From: Streptococcus oralis
Lineage (GTDB): Bacteria; Bacillota; Bacilli; Lactobacillales; Streptococcaceae
Direction of reading: 5' to 3'
Length of the DNA stretch: 6,784 nt
Assembly: GCA_937930605.1 (NCBI GenBank)
Contig: CALHBZ010000241.1
Location: 1 to 6,784, forward strand
Part shown: piece by piece, positions 1-6,473 of the stretch
Layout: each line of letters starts with the position of its first letter
How positions within the stretch are numbered: the stretch's first letter is position 1
The notes under the pieces: generated by a model
Database searches by the model: none
What the model saw: the letters and a program-made list of their open reading frames with translations, nothing else
What the model was told of the DNA's origin: nothing
Program-made: the position numbers and the translations under genes

Positions 1-71
1 ACTTTGTCACGAACGTCAAATTCCACGACAATATCACGAGCAGTCAAAATTACATCTTTTTCTTTTATCAT
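1..71 (-). CDS. amiE: AmiE, oligopeptide ABC transporter ATPase (5' end only)
   Basis: Partial gene: only the first 23 codons and two bases of the next are inside the window; the rest lies beyond the left edge. The visible peptide begins MIKEKDVILTARDIVVEFDV, which matches my memory of the N-terminus of pneumococcal AmiE, just before the Walker A region of an Opp/Dpp-type ATPase. The Walker A, signature and Walker B motifs are not visible, so the identity rests on this short stretch and on position directly after amiD. The ATG at 69-71 is preceded by AGGAG (77-81) at a spacing of 5 nt, and that ribosome site overlaps the amiD stop codon, so the gene is the next cistron of the ami operon. In the family, AmiE pairs with AmiF as the cytoplasmic ATPase dimer driving peptide import; amiF is expected further left. 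Confidence 0.9.
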   Translation of the reverse strand, partial: MIKEKDVILTARDIVVEFDVRDK

Positions 72-79
72 GTCTACTC

Positions 80-1006
80 CTATCTATGTGTACGTGGATC
101 ACTAGCGTCTGCTAGGTTTTGACCAACAACGAAGAGAGATAGGGATACCAAGATCAAGGTTGTCAATGGAATCCAGAACAAGTAAGCGTTGGTCGTAACG
201 TTTTGTGAGTAATCTGAGATCAAACGTCCCAGACTTGGCACTGTTACAGGCAATCCCAATCCAAAGAAGGAAAGGAAGGCTTCATAAGAGATGAAGCTTG
301 GCAACATCAAGGTCATCGTAGAAACAATAACGGATACCAATTGGGGCATGATATTTTTAACGATGATTTTAAAGGTTGGTGTCCCAAGTGTTTGAGAAGC
401 AAGGTTGTATTCCAAGTCACGGTAACGCATGATTTGGATACGAATCATATAAGCAATCCCAATCCAAGTTGTCACACTCATGGCAAAAATCAAATTCCAG
501 AAACCAGCACCAATTGAGTAAGTCAAGACGATGACAATCAAGAGAGATGGAATGTTTGAAATAATGTTATAAACTTCCATCATGACACGGTCAACAGATT
601 TTGAAATTCCCCAAATTCCACCAACAATAACCCCAATCACAAGGTTAATAAAAGTGGCAATGACAGAGATGAGGATAGAGTTACGCGCACCAAACCAAAC
701 CCCATCAAACAAGGATTTACCATTGCTATCTGTACCAAACCAATGTTCAGCATTGGGCTTGATAAAACGAGCGCTAAAGTCATTGACCTTGCTTACATCG
801 TTGAAGTCAAAGTTTGAGAACATTGGGTAAATAAAGCTCATCAAGATAATGGCAACCAAAATCCCCAACATAATGACTGTTGATTTCTTCTTTAGAAATT
901 GTCTAAATACAGACCCCCAGTATGAATAGGCAGGAGCATCAATTGTTTCAGAGGCAAAATCGTCACGTTTTACGAACTGAAATTTTTCTTTTCCGATTGT
1001 TGACAT
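80..1006 (-). CDS. amiD: AmiD, oligopeptide ABC transporter permease (OppC/DppC type)
   Basis: Inner permease subunit of the Ami oligopeptide importer, 308 residues, the length I recall for pneumococcal AmiD. It has a cytoplasmic N-terminus (about 1-42), a first membrane helix (about 43-62), an external loop with the OppC-type motif around [15 protein letters not shown] (88-102), and five more helices between about 110 and 295. The ATPase-coupling EAA-like loop is at about 200-223 (NLASQTLG followed by IMPQL). The C-terminal [10 protein letters not shown] (296-305) is typical of OppC/DppC proteins. It works as a heterodimer with AmiC. The start is well fixed: the ATG at 1004-1006 shares one base with the amiC stop (TAATG), and a full AAAGGAGG ribosome site (1013-1020) lies 6 nt upstream inside the end of amiC. 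Nothing is broken or truncated. Other substrates than oligopeptides are possible for the superfamily but unlikely here. Confidence 0.96.
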   Translation of the reverse strand: MSTIGKEKFQFVKRDDFASETIDAPAYSYWGSVFRQFLKKKSTVIMLGILVAIILMSFIYPMFSNFDFNDVSKVNDFSARFIKPNAEHWFGTDSNGKSLFDGVWFGARNSILISVIATFINLVIGVIVGGIWGISKSVDRVMMEVYNIISNIPSLLIVIVLTYSIGAGFWNLIFAMSVTTWIGIAYMIRIQIMRYRDLEYNLASQTLGTPTFKIIVKNIMPQLVSVIVSTMTLMLPSFISYEAFLSFFGLGLPVTVPSLGRLISDYSQNVTTNAYLFWIPLTTLILVSLSLFVVGQNLADASDPRTHR

Positions 1007-2502
1007 TATTTGCCTCCTTTCTCTGTCAATTTAATACGTGGATCAAGCATGGTCATCCAGATATCTCCTACAAAGAGTGAGAAGATAGAGATACATGTAA
1101 AGATAAAGACAAGACCAACTACCATTGAGTTGTTGGATGCCTTAACAGAGTCAATCAACATTTTACCCATACCTGGGAAAGCGAAGACGGTTTCTGTCAA
1201 TGTTGCACCACCGATAACCCCGATTACGGCACCAGGAATTCCTGAAACCAAAGGAACCATGGCATTTTTAAAGATATGTTTGTTTGAAATTTCTTTTTCA
1301 GACAAACCTTTGGCACGAGCAAAACGAACAAAGTCCTGAGATTGCAAGTCGATCATGTAACGACGAATCCAGATAGCCGTACTTGGTGCGCCCAGCAGAC
1401 CTAGAATAACTGCTGGCAATACATAGGAACGCCAATCTCCAGCCCCCAAGATAGGGAATGAATCTGGAAGACCAATAGACGATCCAATCAAACGAACGAT
1501 GTAAACCAAGGCAATCGTTGGAAGAGCAAGCAAGAAGGTTAGGGCACCTGTAGAGAAGCTGTCAATCCAAGTATTCTTGTAGCGAGCCATAGCAGAACCA
1601 AGAGGAATGGCGATAGCATAAGAAATAATCAAACCGATCAAACCAGCAACCGCTGAACTTGCAATCATAGATGGGTATTGATAATTGCTTTCTGTAGCTG
1701 TGTACGGATCGTCTTTACCATAGTTTGCTACCTCACGCGCGTCTGCTTGACTTGGAGATTTGTAGGTACGAGAGTAGATATCAACAGATGAAGTCTTTTT
1801 ACCCGTAGGGAATTGAACTTCTGATGTCTTAGTTTGTCCTTGACCTTGTGTGATAACTTGAAGCACTGGTGTGTTTGCATAAGTTGGGTAAGAGTCACCC
1901 AAGTTAATGTTCACAAAGTTTTGGTGTACAAATGGGAATTGATTGTTGAAATACAAAAGGTATTTATGTTTTGTACCTGAACCAACCAATGACCAACCAA
2001 TAGCAGGATCATTTTCAAAACGAAGATAACGTTGCAAGTTTGGATTTTCAGGGTCTTGAATCTTGTTTGGATGATCAATATCAATCAAGTTCGAATAGAA
2101 TTTGAAAACACGTTCAAAAATTGGAATTTCACGAGTCGCATAGAATTGACCACTCTCAGTGAACTGACCTAGAGTCCAACCATTTCCAAGTTGGTTGATG
2201 TATTTTTCGTAGATTGCCTTATTGGTATCATTGGCATCCACTGTTACAGATGAGTCCATTGTGCTCGCTCTTTCTTGCAACTCCTTGGTATCGTAGTACT
2301 CGATATAGCCCATCCGCTCATAAACGGTATTTTCATAATTGTCCCGCTTATCAGCCGTCGTCGCAATCTTGTTATAGTTGGTATCCTGCTTGAAAATCAG
2401 TTTCCGAGGAACCATTGTATAGATAATCGTGTAGGTCAAGGTTGTCACCAGAAAGATAGACACCAATGAACGCAATACACGCATAAAAATATATTTCTTC
2501 AT
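1006..2502 (-). CDS. amiC: AmiC, oligopeptide ABC transporter permease with a large extracellular domain (OppB type)
   Basis: Permease subunit of the Ami importer, 498 residues, the length I recall for pneumococcal AmiC. A first membrane helix (about 9-31) is followed by a hydrophilic stretch of about 240 residues (about 35-275), rich in Asn, Tyr, Thr and charged residues and predicted to lie outside the cell. About five helices follow between 278 and 485. The ATPase-coupling EAA loop is at about 393-417 ([13 protein letters not shown] then NAMVP), followed by the OppB-type motif [13 protein letters not shown] (437-449) and a terminal LDPRIKL. Classical OppB/DppB subunits are near 300-340 residues, so the extra length is almost all in the extracellular segment. 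The ATG (2500-2502) has AAAGGA (2509-2514) 6 nt upstream. The last codons (KGGK) are also the ribosome binding site of amiD, and the stop overlaps the amiD start by one base, suggesting translational coupling and equal amounts of AmiC and AmiD. Confidence 0.96.
   Translation of the reverse strand: MKKYIFMRVLRSLVSIFLVTTLTYTIIYTMVPRKLIFKQDTNYNKIATTADKRDNYENTVYERMGYIEYYDTKELQERASTMDSSVTVDANDTNKAIYEKYINQLGNGWTLGQFTESGQFYATREIPIFERVFKFYSNLIDIDHPNKIQDPENPNLQRYLRFENDPAIGWSLVGSGTKHKYLLYFNNQFPFVHQNFVNINLGDSYPTYANTPVLQVITQGQGQTKTSEVQFPTGKKTSSVDIYSRTYKSPSQADAREVANYGKDDPYTATESNYQYPSMIASSAVAGLIGLIISYAIAIPLGSAMARYKNTWIDSFSTGALTFLLALPTIALVYIVRLIGSSIGLPDSFPILGAGDWRSYVLPAVILGLLGAPSTAIWIRRYMIDLQSQDFVRFARAKGLSEKEISNKHIFKNAMVPLVSGIPGAVIGVIGGATLTETVFAFPGMGKMLIDSVKASNNSMVVGLVFIFTCISIFSLFVGDIWMTMLDPRIKLTEKGGK
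1013..1020 (-). promoter_or_regulatory. Ribosome binding site of amiD, inside the end of amiC
   Basis: AAAGGAGG on the minus strand, a full anti-16S match, sits 6 nt before the amiD ATG. It also encodes the Lys-Gly-Gly near the end of AmiC, and the junction is TAATG. This fixes the amiD start and supports reinitiation or coupled translation. Confidence 0.9.
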
Positions 2503-2526
2503 ATCGTTTCCTTTTAAAATCCCAAA

Positions 2527-2556
2527 AGAACCTTCTCCTCATGGAGAGAAAGTTCT
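2527..2556 (-). terminator. Intergenic hairpin between amiA and amiC (probable leaky terminator or RNA-stability element)
   Basis: On the minus strand AGAACTTTCTC (2546-2556) pairs with GAGAAGGTTCT (2527-2537) over 11 bp with one T-G position that pairs as U-G in RNA, around an 8-nt loop. It is followed by TTTTGGGATTTT, a broken U-rich stretch, then the amiC ribosome site. It lies 12 nt after the amiA stop, the only gap of notable size in the operon. The imperfect U-tract suggests partial read-through rather than full termination. An excess of receptor mRNA over permease mRNA, as in many binding-protein-dependent importers, is an inference; the structure itself is seen in the sequence. Confidence 0.65.
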
Positions 2557-2568
2557 ATTGAGAGTTAT

Positions 2569-4548
2569 TTATTTAACGTGATTAGCCAATTCTTTTTGAA
2601 CTTTTTCGTTTGATTCTTTTTTCTCTTTGAGCCATTTTTCACGAGCTTGTTCATAGTCAGCTTTGGTTACAACCTTGTCTTGTAACTGGATATACTTGAA
2701 GTATACATCTGAACCTTTATCTCCAGATTGGCTGTATGATGCAGAGAATGGTACAACACGAGAAATGATTGGTGCAGCACCACTTGATGACATAGCTGGT
2801 AAGAAGAGTGAGCTATCTGTCAACCAAGCTTGTGCAGCGGCGTATTTTTCATAACGAACATTCAAGTCACTTGTTTCTTTAGCAGCTTCATCAACTAGCT
2901 TATCGTATTCTTTCAAACCAACTTGAGCTGCTGCAGCATTATCTGCACCTTCGTAACCCATGTATGTTTTTGTTTGTTCAGCATTCGTTGTTTTCAAGAT
3001 ATCAAGGTAAGTTGATGGATCTTCATAGTCAGGGTTCCATCCAACAGCACCTGAGAGATCCCAGTCTTCTGCTGTTGCGCTAGCTGCGTAGTAAGTAATA
3101 TTCTGTAGTTCATCTGCAGTGATTTGTTGGATATCGATAACTACGTTTTCTTCACCAAGTACTGTTTCAACAGATTGTTTAAAAGATTGAATACGAGCGA
3201 TGTAGTTCTTATTGGTTTGGTCTACTGGGATATCCAAGTGGATAGGGAATTTCACACCTTCTGCTTCCAATGCTGTTTTAGCTTTGGCAAATTCGGCTTT
3301 GGCTTTATCGGCGTTGAAGAGTCCATCTTGACCATCCGCAAAGTTTACATTCTTCCATTCATCACCATAAGCAGCCATCTTTTCAGTTACCAAGTCACCG
3401 AAAGTTTTTTCACCTGCAGAGACAAATCCTGGTTTCACAAAGAGGTTACGAACTGCAAGAGGAGCTCCTTCTTTACCATTAATTTGTGCTGAGTAAGAAG
3501 TACGGTCAAAGGCAAAGTTCAAAGCCTGACGGAAGTCCTTGTTAAGAAGGGCTTTCTTAGTAGAAGTCTTCTCTTCATCAGTTGTCTTAGAAGTGTATTT
3601 GTATCCTTGACGATCAATATTCACACCCAAACCACCAATACCAGGTCCTGATGGATTGTAGTAGATATTGTCCTTGTATGTCTCTTCAACTTTAGAATAG
3701 TTTGAACTTGTAGGGAAAAGGCGAGCATAGCTATAAGCTCCACTTGTAAAGTTACGTTCAATTGACTCTTGATCCGACCCATCGTAGAAAGCAAGGGTTA
3801 CTTTATCAATATGAACATTATCTTTATCCCAATAGTTTTCATTCTTCACAAACTCGATAGATGACTTAGCAGTCAAACCTCTCAACAAGAATGGTCCATT
3901 GTAAAGCAATGATGTAGGGTCAGTTGCTTTACCAAAGTCAGCCCCTTTTGATTTTTCAAATTCTTCGTTCAATGGCCAGAAGATTGAGTAAGCCAACTTA
4001 GAGTTCCAGTATGGTTCTGGTTTATTCAAAGTATACTCAAGAGTATAATCATCAACTGCCTTCACTCCTACTGAAGAAAAATCTTTATTGTTTCCAGCAA
4101 TATAGTCAGCTAGACCTTTAACTGAATCTTCTGCTAGATACTTAGCTGCTGATTTATTGTCAGCTGCGTGTTTCAAGCCATTTACAAAGTCTTTGGCTGT
4201 TACTTCAGCATATTCTTCGCCATCTGATGTGAACCATTTGACACCTTTACGAATCTTGTAGGTATAAGTCAAACCATCTTTTGAGACTGACCAGTCTTCT
4301 GCAACTGCAGGAGTCAAATTCCCATATTTGTCATTTGTAAAAAGGCCATCGATACCATTTGAAGTGGCAATTTTGGTACTTTGTTTTCCTGAGATCAGGT
4401 AATCCAATGTTTCTGGATCAGCTGTATAAACATAACCATAATTTTTTGGCGCTGTTGAATCAGATGATTTTGAAGAACCGCAAGCAGCTAGAACGCTAGT
4501 CGCTAATAGGGCAATTCCTGCCGCAACAAATACTCTACTTTTTTTCAT
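2569..4548 (-). CDS. amiA: AmiA, oligopeptide-binding lipoprotein of the Ami importer
   Basis: Surface receptor that captures oligopeptides and passes them to AmiC/AmiD. The protein is 659 residues from the chosen start, the size I recall for pneumococcal AmiA, and closely resembles it through its length. A lipoprotein signal peptide has a KK start, a hydrophobic core, and the lipobox LAAC with Cys at residue 23 as the lipidation site; a flexible Ser/Lys-rich linker follows. The family 5 solute-binding region is visible at 81-105 (AVAEDWSVSKDG then YKIRKGVKW). The reading frame is open further upstream to an ATG at 4590, but that position lies in the -10 box; the ATG at 4546-4548 has AGAGGAG (4557-4563) 8 nt upstream and directly precedes the signal peptide, so it is the start. 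First gene of the operon, driven by the promoter at 4590-4618 and probably repressed by CodY. The paralogues AliA and AliB are similar, but the amiC/amiD neighbours settle the call. Confidence 0.97.
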   Translation of the reverse strand: MKKSRVFVAAGIALLATSVLAACGSSKSSDSTAPKNYGYVYTADPETLDYLISGKQSTKIATSNGIDGLFTNDKYGNLTPAVAEDWSVSKDGLTYTYKIRKGVKWFTSDGEEYAEVTAKDFVNGLKHAADNKSAAKYLAEDSVKGLADYIAGNNKDFSSVGVKAVDDYTLEYTLNKPEPYWNSKLAYSIFWPLNEEFEKSKGADFGKATDPTSLLYNGPFLLRGLTAKSSIEFVKNENYWDKDNVHIDKVTLAFYDGSDQESIERNFTSGAYSYARLFPTSSNYSKVEETYKDNIYYNPSGPGIGGLGVNIDRQGYKYTSKTTDEEKTSTKKALLNKDFRQALNFAFDRTSYSAQINGKEGAPLAVRNLFVKPGFVSAGEKTFGDLVTEKMAAYGDEWKNVNFADGQDGLFNADKAKAEFAKAKTALEAEGVKFPIHLDIPVDQTNKNYIARIQSFKQSVETVLGEENVVIDIQQITADELQNITYYAASATAEDWDLSGAVGWNPDYEDPSTYLDILKTTNAEQTKTYMGYEGADNAAAAQVGLKEYDKLVDEAAKETSDLNVRYEKYAAAQAWLTDSSLFLPAMSSSGAAPIISRVVPFSASYSQSGDKGSDVYFKYIQLQDKVVTKADYEQAREKWLKEKKESNEKVQKELANHVK

Positions 4549-4556
4549 ATTGTTAA

Positions 4557-4563
4557 CTCCTCT
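4557..4563 (-). promoter_or_regulatory. Ribosome binding site of amiA
   Basis: AGAGGAG on the minus strand, 8 nt before the ATG at 4548. It decides between this start and the longer reading frame beginning at 4590. Just upstream in the leader is a run of nine T on the minus strand (4565-4573). Confidence 0.9.
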
Positions 4564-4589
4564 TAAAAAAAAATTTGGGTTTGTCATCA

Positions 4590-4618
4590 ATTATATCATA
4601 TATTATCTAAAAAGTAAA
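4590..4618 (-). promoter_or_regulatory. amiA operon promoter (sigma-70 type, extended -10)
   Basis: On the minus strand the -35 box is TTTACT (4613-4618), a 17-nt spacer follows, and the -10 box is TATAAT (4590-4595) preceded by TGA, giving an extended -10 (TGnTATAAT). Transcription should begin near 4583, leaving an untranslated leader of about 35 nt before amiA. The -35 is imperfect (4 of 6), which suits an operator placed immediately upstream. Confidence 0.85.
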
Positions 4619-4620
4619 CG

Positions 4621-4635
4621 AATTTTCAGAATATT
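4621..4635 (-). promoter_or_regulatory. CodY operator (CodY box) upstream of amiA
   Basis: Reading AATTTTCAGAATATT on the plus strand, this matches the CodY consensus AATTTTCWGAAAATT at 14 of 15 positions; the site is nearly palindromic, so strand is arbitrary. It begins 2 bp upstream of the amiA -35 box, centred near -45 from the predicted start. CodY senses branched-chain amino acids and, in other low-GC Gram-positives including pneumococcus, represses oligopeptide permease genes. Binding here is inferred. A much weaker second match (10 of 15) lies at 4735-4749. Confidence 0.75.
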
Positions 4636-4716
4636 TAGGCGTATACTCTCAAAAAACTTTCATCTGTCAAATTTCTACACTCTTTGTTTGCTATCTGGAT
4701 AATTAGAATGGCAAAT

Positions 4717-4773
4717 TTACAGCCCGTAAAGACTGATTTTCAGACTTTCTCTCTCGGTTTTAAAGTCTGTCAT
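4717..4773 (-). CDS. Possible 18-residue peptide, unrecognised and weakly supported
   Basis: A minus-strand frame from ATG (4771-4773) to TAA encodes MTDFKTERESLKISLYGL. The frame stays open for about ten more codons upstream before a stop. The nearest purine-rich stretch, AGGAAA, is about 12 nt before the ATG, farther than normal, so translation is doubtful. The peptide is charged in the middle with a hydrophobic end. It has no signal peptide and does not resemble the short hydrophobic pheromones of streptococci in composition. It may be chance, or the remnant of a decayed gene. The inverted repeat at 4741-4769 lies inside it, which could account for the base pattern without any coding. Confidence 0.15.
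   Translation of the reverse strand: MTDFKTERESLKISLYGL
4741..4769. repeat. Inverted repeat, 8-bp arms, in the amiA-tRNA intergenic region
   Basis: CAGACTTT (4741-4748) and AAAGTCTG (4762-4769) are perfect inverted copies separated by 13 bp. Neither strand carries a T-run directly after the stem, so it does not look like a terminator. It lies between the tRNA promoter and the amiA operator and could be a protein-binding site or the relic of a mobile repeat; no function can be read from it. Confidence 0.5.
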
Positions 4774-4817
4774 AAAAAGGGAAAGTTTCCTAAATTGGAT
4801 TTTCGTTTAAGAAACTA

Positions 4818-4846
4818 TTGACGTAGAATCATTTTCAAGGTATAAT
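4818..4846 (+). promoter_or_regulatory. tRNA-Cys promoter
   Basis: TTGACG (-35, 4818-4823), a 17-nt spacer and TATAAT (-10, 4841-4846). This is a near-consensus strong promoter. Initiation near 4853 would leave a 5' leader of only about 6 nt before the mature tRNA. Confidence 0.92.
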
Positions 4847-4858
4847 AATAAACGTTGA

Positions 4859-4929
4859 GGCGGTATAGCCAAGTGGTAAGGCACGGCTCTGCAAAAGCTT
4901 GATCGTCGGTTCAAATCCGTCTACCGCCT
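4859..4929 (+). tRNA. tRNA-Cys (anticodon GCA)
   Basis: Folds as a 71-nt tRNA. The acceptor stem GGCGGTA (4859-4865) pairs perfectly with TACCGCC (4922-4928), with discriminator T at 4929, the base expected for Cys. The D arm is GCC/GGC (4868-4870, 4880-4882) with a GG-containing loop. The anticodon loop CTGCAAA (4889-4895) gives GCA. The T loop is TTCAAAT (4910-4916). CCA is not encoded. Two stem positions do not pair canonically: the outer pair of the anticodon stem (C4884 with T4900) and one in the T stem (T4906 with T4920). The gene is a solitary unit with its own promoter and terminator, convergent with the CorC-family gene. Confidence 0.97.
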
Positions 4930-4940
4930 TATAGTAAACC

Positions 4941-4968
4941 AAAAGACTCCCCGTGAGTCTTTTTTTTT
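4941..4968 (+). terminator. Rho-independent terminator of tRNA-Cys
   Basis: AAAAGACTC (4941-4949) and GAGTCTTTT (4955-4963) form a 9-bp stem with a 5-nt loop, and the T-run continues to 4968. It lies 11 nt after the tRNA. Read on the minus strand the same stem ends in four T, so it may also stop transcripts from the CorC-family gene arriving from the right, though less efficiently. Confidence 0.92.
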
Positions 4969-4975
4969 ATAAATG

Positions 4976-5008
4976 GGAGCTTGGGCACCTGATGGTGTCT
5001 TAAGCTCC
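4976..5008. terminator. Second stem-loop between tRNA-Cys and the CorC-family gene
   Basis: GGAGCTT (4976-4982) pairs with AAGCTCC (5002-5008), and inside it GGCACC (4984-4989) pairs with GGTGTC (4994-4999) around TGAT. One inner position is G-T on the plus strand, so it pairs as G-U only in plus-strand RNA. The plus strand continues with TTTATT; the minus strand lacks a T-run. It may serve as a back-up terminator for the tRNA unit or protect the 3' end of the CorC-family mRNA, whose stop codon it adjoins. Confidence 0.5.
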
Positions 5009-5009
5009 T

Positions 5010-6341
5010 TTATTCTGTTTCTTCTTCATTTTCTATTTCAGTGATTTGAACTTTCACCTTGGTAACACGTCCATTTTTCACCTTGTCGTTGGTCAGGACA
5101 ATCTGCTTGTTTTGGCTAACCAGTTGGTAACTAATTTTCTCAGTTGTTGGAATCGTACCAACACCCGTCAAATAATAACCAGCGATGGTATCCACATCAT
5201 CGCTTTCTAGTTCAACACCAAAGTAATCGTTGAAGTCGTTAAGATTCATGGTTCCCTGTGCAATATAGGTGTCCTCACCGATTTGATGGACTTCGATTTC
5301 TGCCCTATCCGTCTCATCGTCAATCTCTCCAACAATCTCTTCTAGAAGATCTTCCAGAGTTACCAAACCAGCCATACCACCATATTCATCGAGCAAAATG
5401 GCCATTTGTCTTTGGGTATTTCGCAATTCTTTTAGCAAGTCATCCACAAAAATGGTTTCAGGGACAAAGAGTGGATCTTGTAAGATCCTCTTCCAGACAA
5501 TATTGTCAAAACCGTCCACAAAGGCTGCTTTAAGAAGGGCCTTGGTGTGAATAATCCCAATCACATTGTCCTTATCCCCATCATAAACTGGGATACGGGA
5601 AAAGTTTTGTTTTAAAATACTTTGGATAATGGTTTGACTATCATCCTGAATATCCACCATAAAGGCATCTGTCCGAGGAACCATGACTTCTCTCGCCATC
5701 AGTTCATCTAGAGAGAAAATCCCTTGTAACATCTCGATTTCATCTGCATCCAAGGTCTCCTCACTCTTGGTCAACATGTACTCAATTTCATCTCGAGTCA
5801 TTTTTTCATCCGCATCATCAAAGGTCATTGGTGTTAAACGACTCAACAAATTGGTTGAAGCAGATAACAACCAGACAAAGGGACTGACAATCTTCCCAAG
5901 ACCAATAATAATCGGAACAGAGCGAATGGCTAAAGCATCTTTGAGATTGAGAGCAATTCGTTTAGGATAGAGTTCACCAAAAACAATAGAGATGTAGGTC
6001 AAGAATGCCAAAGAGAGGAAACTTGCAATGGCATAAGCTGTTTCTCCGCTTCCCATCCAAGATGCGATTACTTGGCCAAGTGTATCTGCCAATTTTGCCC
6101 CTGACAAGATGGTAATTAACGTGATACCAACTTGAATGGTTGATAAAAAGTGGTTAGGATTTTCAAGTACCTTTAACAAACGGACGTAACGTTTGTCTCC
6201 CTCTTCTGCCTTTTGCTCTACTCGGGAACGGTTTAATGACACCATAGCCATTTCTGTAGCTGAGAAAAAGGCATTTAAAAAGGTCAATACAACTAAAAGT
6301 ACAAATTGCAGTAACAAATCCTGACTGCTCGGGTCTTCCAT
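5010..6341 (-). CDS. CNNM/CorC-family membrane protein with CBS pair, probable Mg2+ exporter (often annotated hemolysin)
   Basis: A 443-residue protein, close to the size of B. subtilis MpfA/YhdP. The N-terminal CNNM (DUF21) membrane domain (about 1-195) has helices near 8-30, 60-82, 100-122 and 142-163 and the family motifs FFSATEMA (25-32), [13 protein letters not shown] (63-75) and [10 protein letters not shown] (121-130). Two CBS domains follow (about 212-272 and 278-338), with MVPRTD (220-225), SRIPVYD (248-254) and [19 protein letters not shown] (318-336). A CorC/HlyC transporter-associated domain (about 352-432) ends the protein. Relatives export magnesium, with ATP-Mg sensing by the CBS pair; the hemolysin name is historical. 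The ATG (6339-6341) has AGGAGA (6348-6353) 6 nt upstream. It is monocistronic as far as can be seen: own promoter, a hairpin separating it from the nuclease gene, and convergent with tRNA-Cys. The fold is certain; the transported ion is inferred from the family. Confidence 0.9.
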   Translation of the reverse strand: MEDPSSQDLLLQFVLLVVLTFLNAFFSATEMAMVSLNRSRVEQKAEEGDKRYVRLLKVLENPNHFLSTIQVGITLITILSGAKLADTLGQVIASWMGSGETAYAIASFLSLAFLTYISIVFGELYPKRIALNLKDALAIRSVPIIIGLGKIVSPFVWLLSASTNLLSRLTPMTFDDADEKMTRDEIEYMLTKSEETLDADEIEMLQGIFSLDELMAREVMVPRTDAFMVDIQDDSQTIIQSILKQNFSRIPVYDGDKDNVIGIIHTKALLKAAFVDGFDNIVWKRILQDPLFVPETIFVDDLLKELRNTQRQMAILLDEYGGMAGLVTLEDLLEEIVGEIDDETDRAEIEVHQIGEDTYIAQGTMNLNDFNDYFGVELESDDVDTIAGYYLTGVGTIPTTEKISYQLVSQNKQIVLTNDKVKNGRVTKVKVQITEIENEEETE

Positions 6342-6373
6342 GGTCTTTCTCCTAAAATAGTATCTTGTGTTCC

Positions 6374-6402
6374 ATTATATCATAAATCAGTCTAGGAATC
6401 AC
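6374..6402 (-). promoter_or_regulatory. Promoter of the CorC-family gene (extended -10)
   Basis: On the minus strand TATAAT (6374-6379) is preceded by TGA, forming an extended -10; 17 nt further up is a poor -35, GTGATT (6397-6402, 3 of 6). The extended -10 probably compensates. The ten bases ATGATATAAT are the same as at the amiA promoter. Transcription should begin near 6367, about 26 nt before the ATG. Confidence 0.75.
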
Positions 6403-6421
6403 ATTATTTTCTAATTTATAC

Positions 6422-6458
6422 AATCGCTCCCTTATCAATGACGGACAAGGGAGCAATT
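6422..6458 (-). terminator. Hairpin after the EndA-like gene, probable terminator
   Basis: A stem of about 15 positions (6422-6436 with 6444-6458) and a 7-nt loop, starting about 15 nt after the nuclease stop codon. Two positions pair only as G-U on the minus strand and would be A-C mismatches on the plus strand, which points to a role in the minus-strand transcript. The T-run following it on the minus strand is poor (TGTATAAATTAG), whereas the plus strand carries TTTTT after the stem, so termination strength is uncertain. Confidence 0.65.
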
Positions 6459-6473
6459 TTTATTCCGTTTTTT

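Larger units (their letters stand above)
4636..4817. other. Divergent intergenic region between the amiA operator and the tRNA-Cys promoter
   Basis: AT-rich stretch completing the gap of about 310 bp between amiA and the tRNA gene. It holds an inverted repeat (4741-4748 with 4762-4769), a very short open frame on the minus strand (4717-4773), and a lone TTGACA on the minus strand (4665-4670) without a convincing -10. A second weak inverted repeat pairs AGTTTC (4784-4789) with GAAACT (4811-4816). I see no longer gene and no known streptococcal intergenic repeat that I can identify. Confidence 0.6.

Noticed and set aside
582..830. Open frame of 82 codons on the plus strand inside amiD
   Set aside because: It lies wholly antisense to a strongly conserved permease gene, has no ribosome site I can see, and its translation resembles no protein.
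3124..3492. Open frame of 122 codons on the plus strand inside amiA
   Set aside because: Antisense to the conserved AmiA coding region, Cys- and Phe-rich translation typical of a shadow frame, no promoter or ribosome site.
4640..4670. A second amiA promoter using TTGACA (4665-4670)
   Set aside because: The only -10-like sequence, TATACG (4640-4645), is 19 nt away and matches 4 of 6; the promoter at 4590-4618 is far better.
5683..5970. Open frame of 95 codons on the plus strand inside the CorC-family gene
   Set aside because: Antisense to a conserved domain and very Ser-rich, as expected from the complement of the real gene; no supporting signals.
6405..6420. A CodY box upstream of the CorC-family gene
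   Set aside because: The best alignment around AATTAGAAAATAA matches only about 9 of 15 positions, which is expected by chance in such AT-rich DNA.
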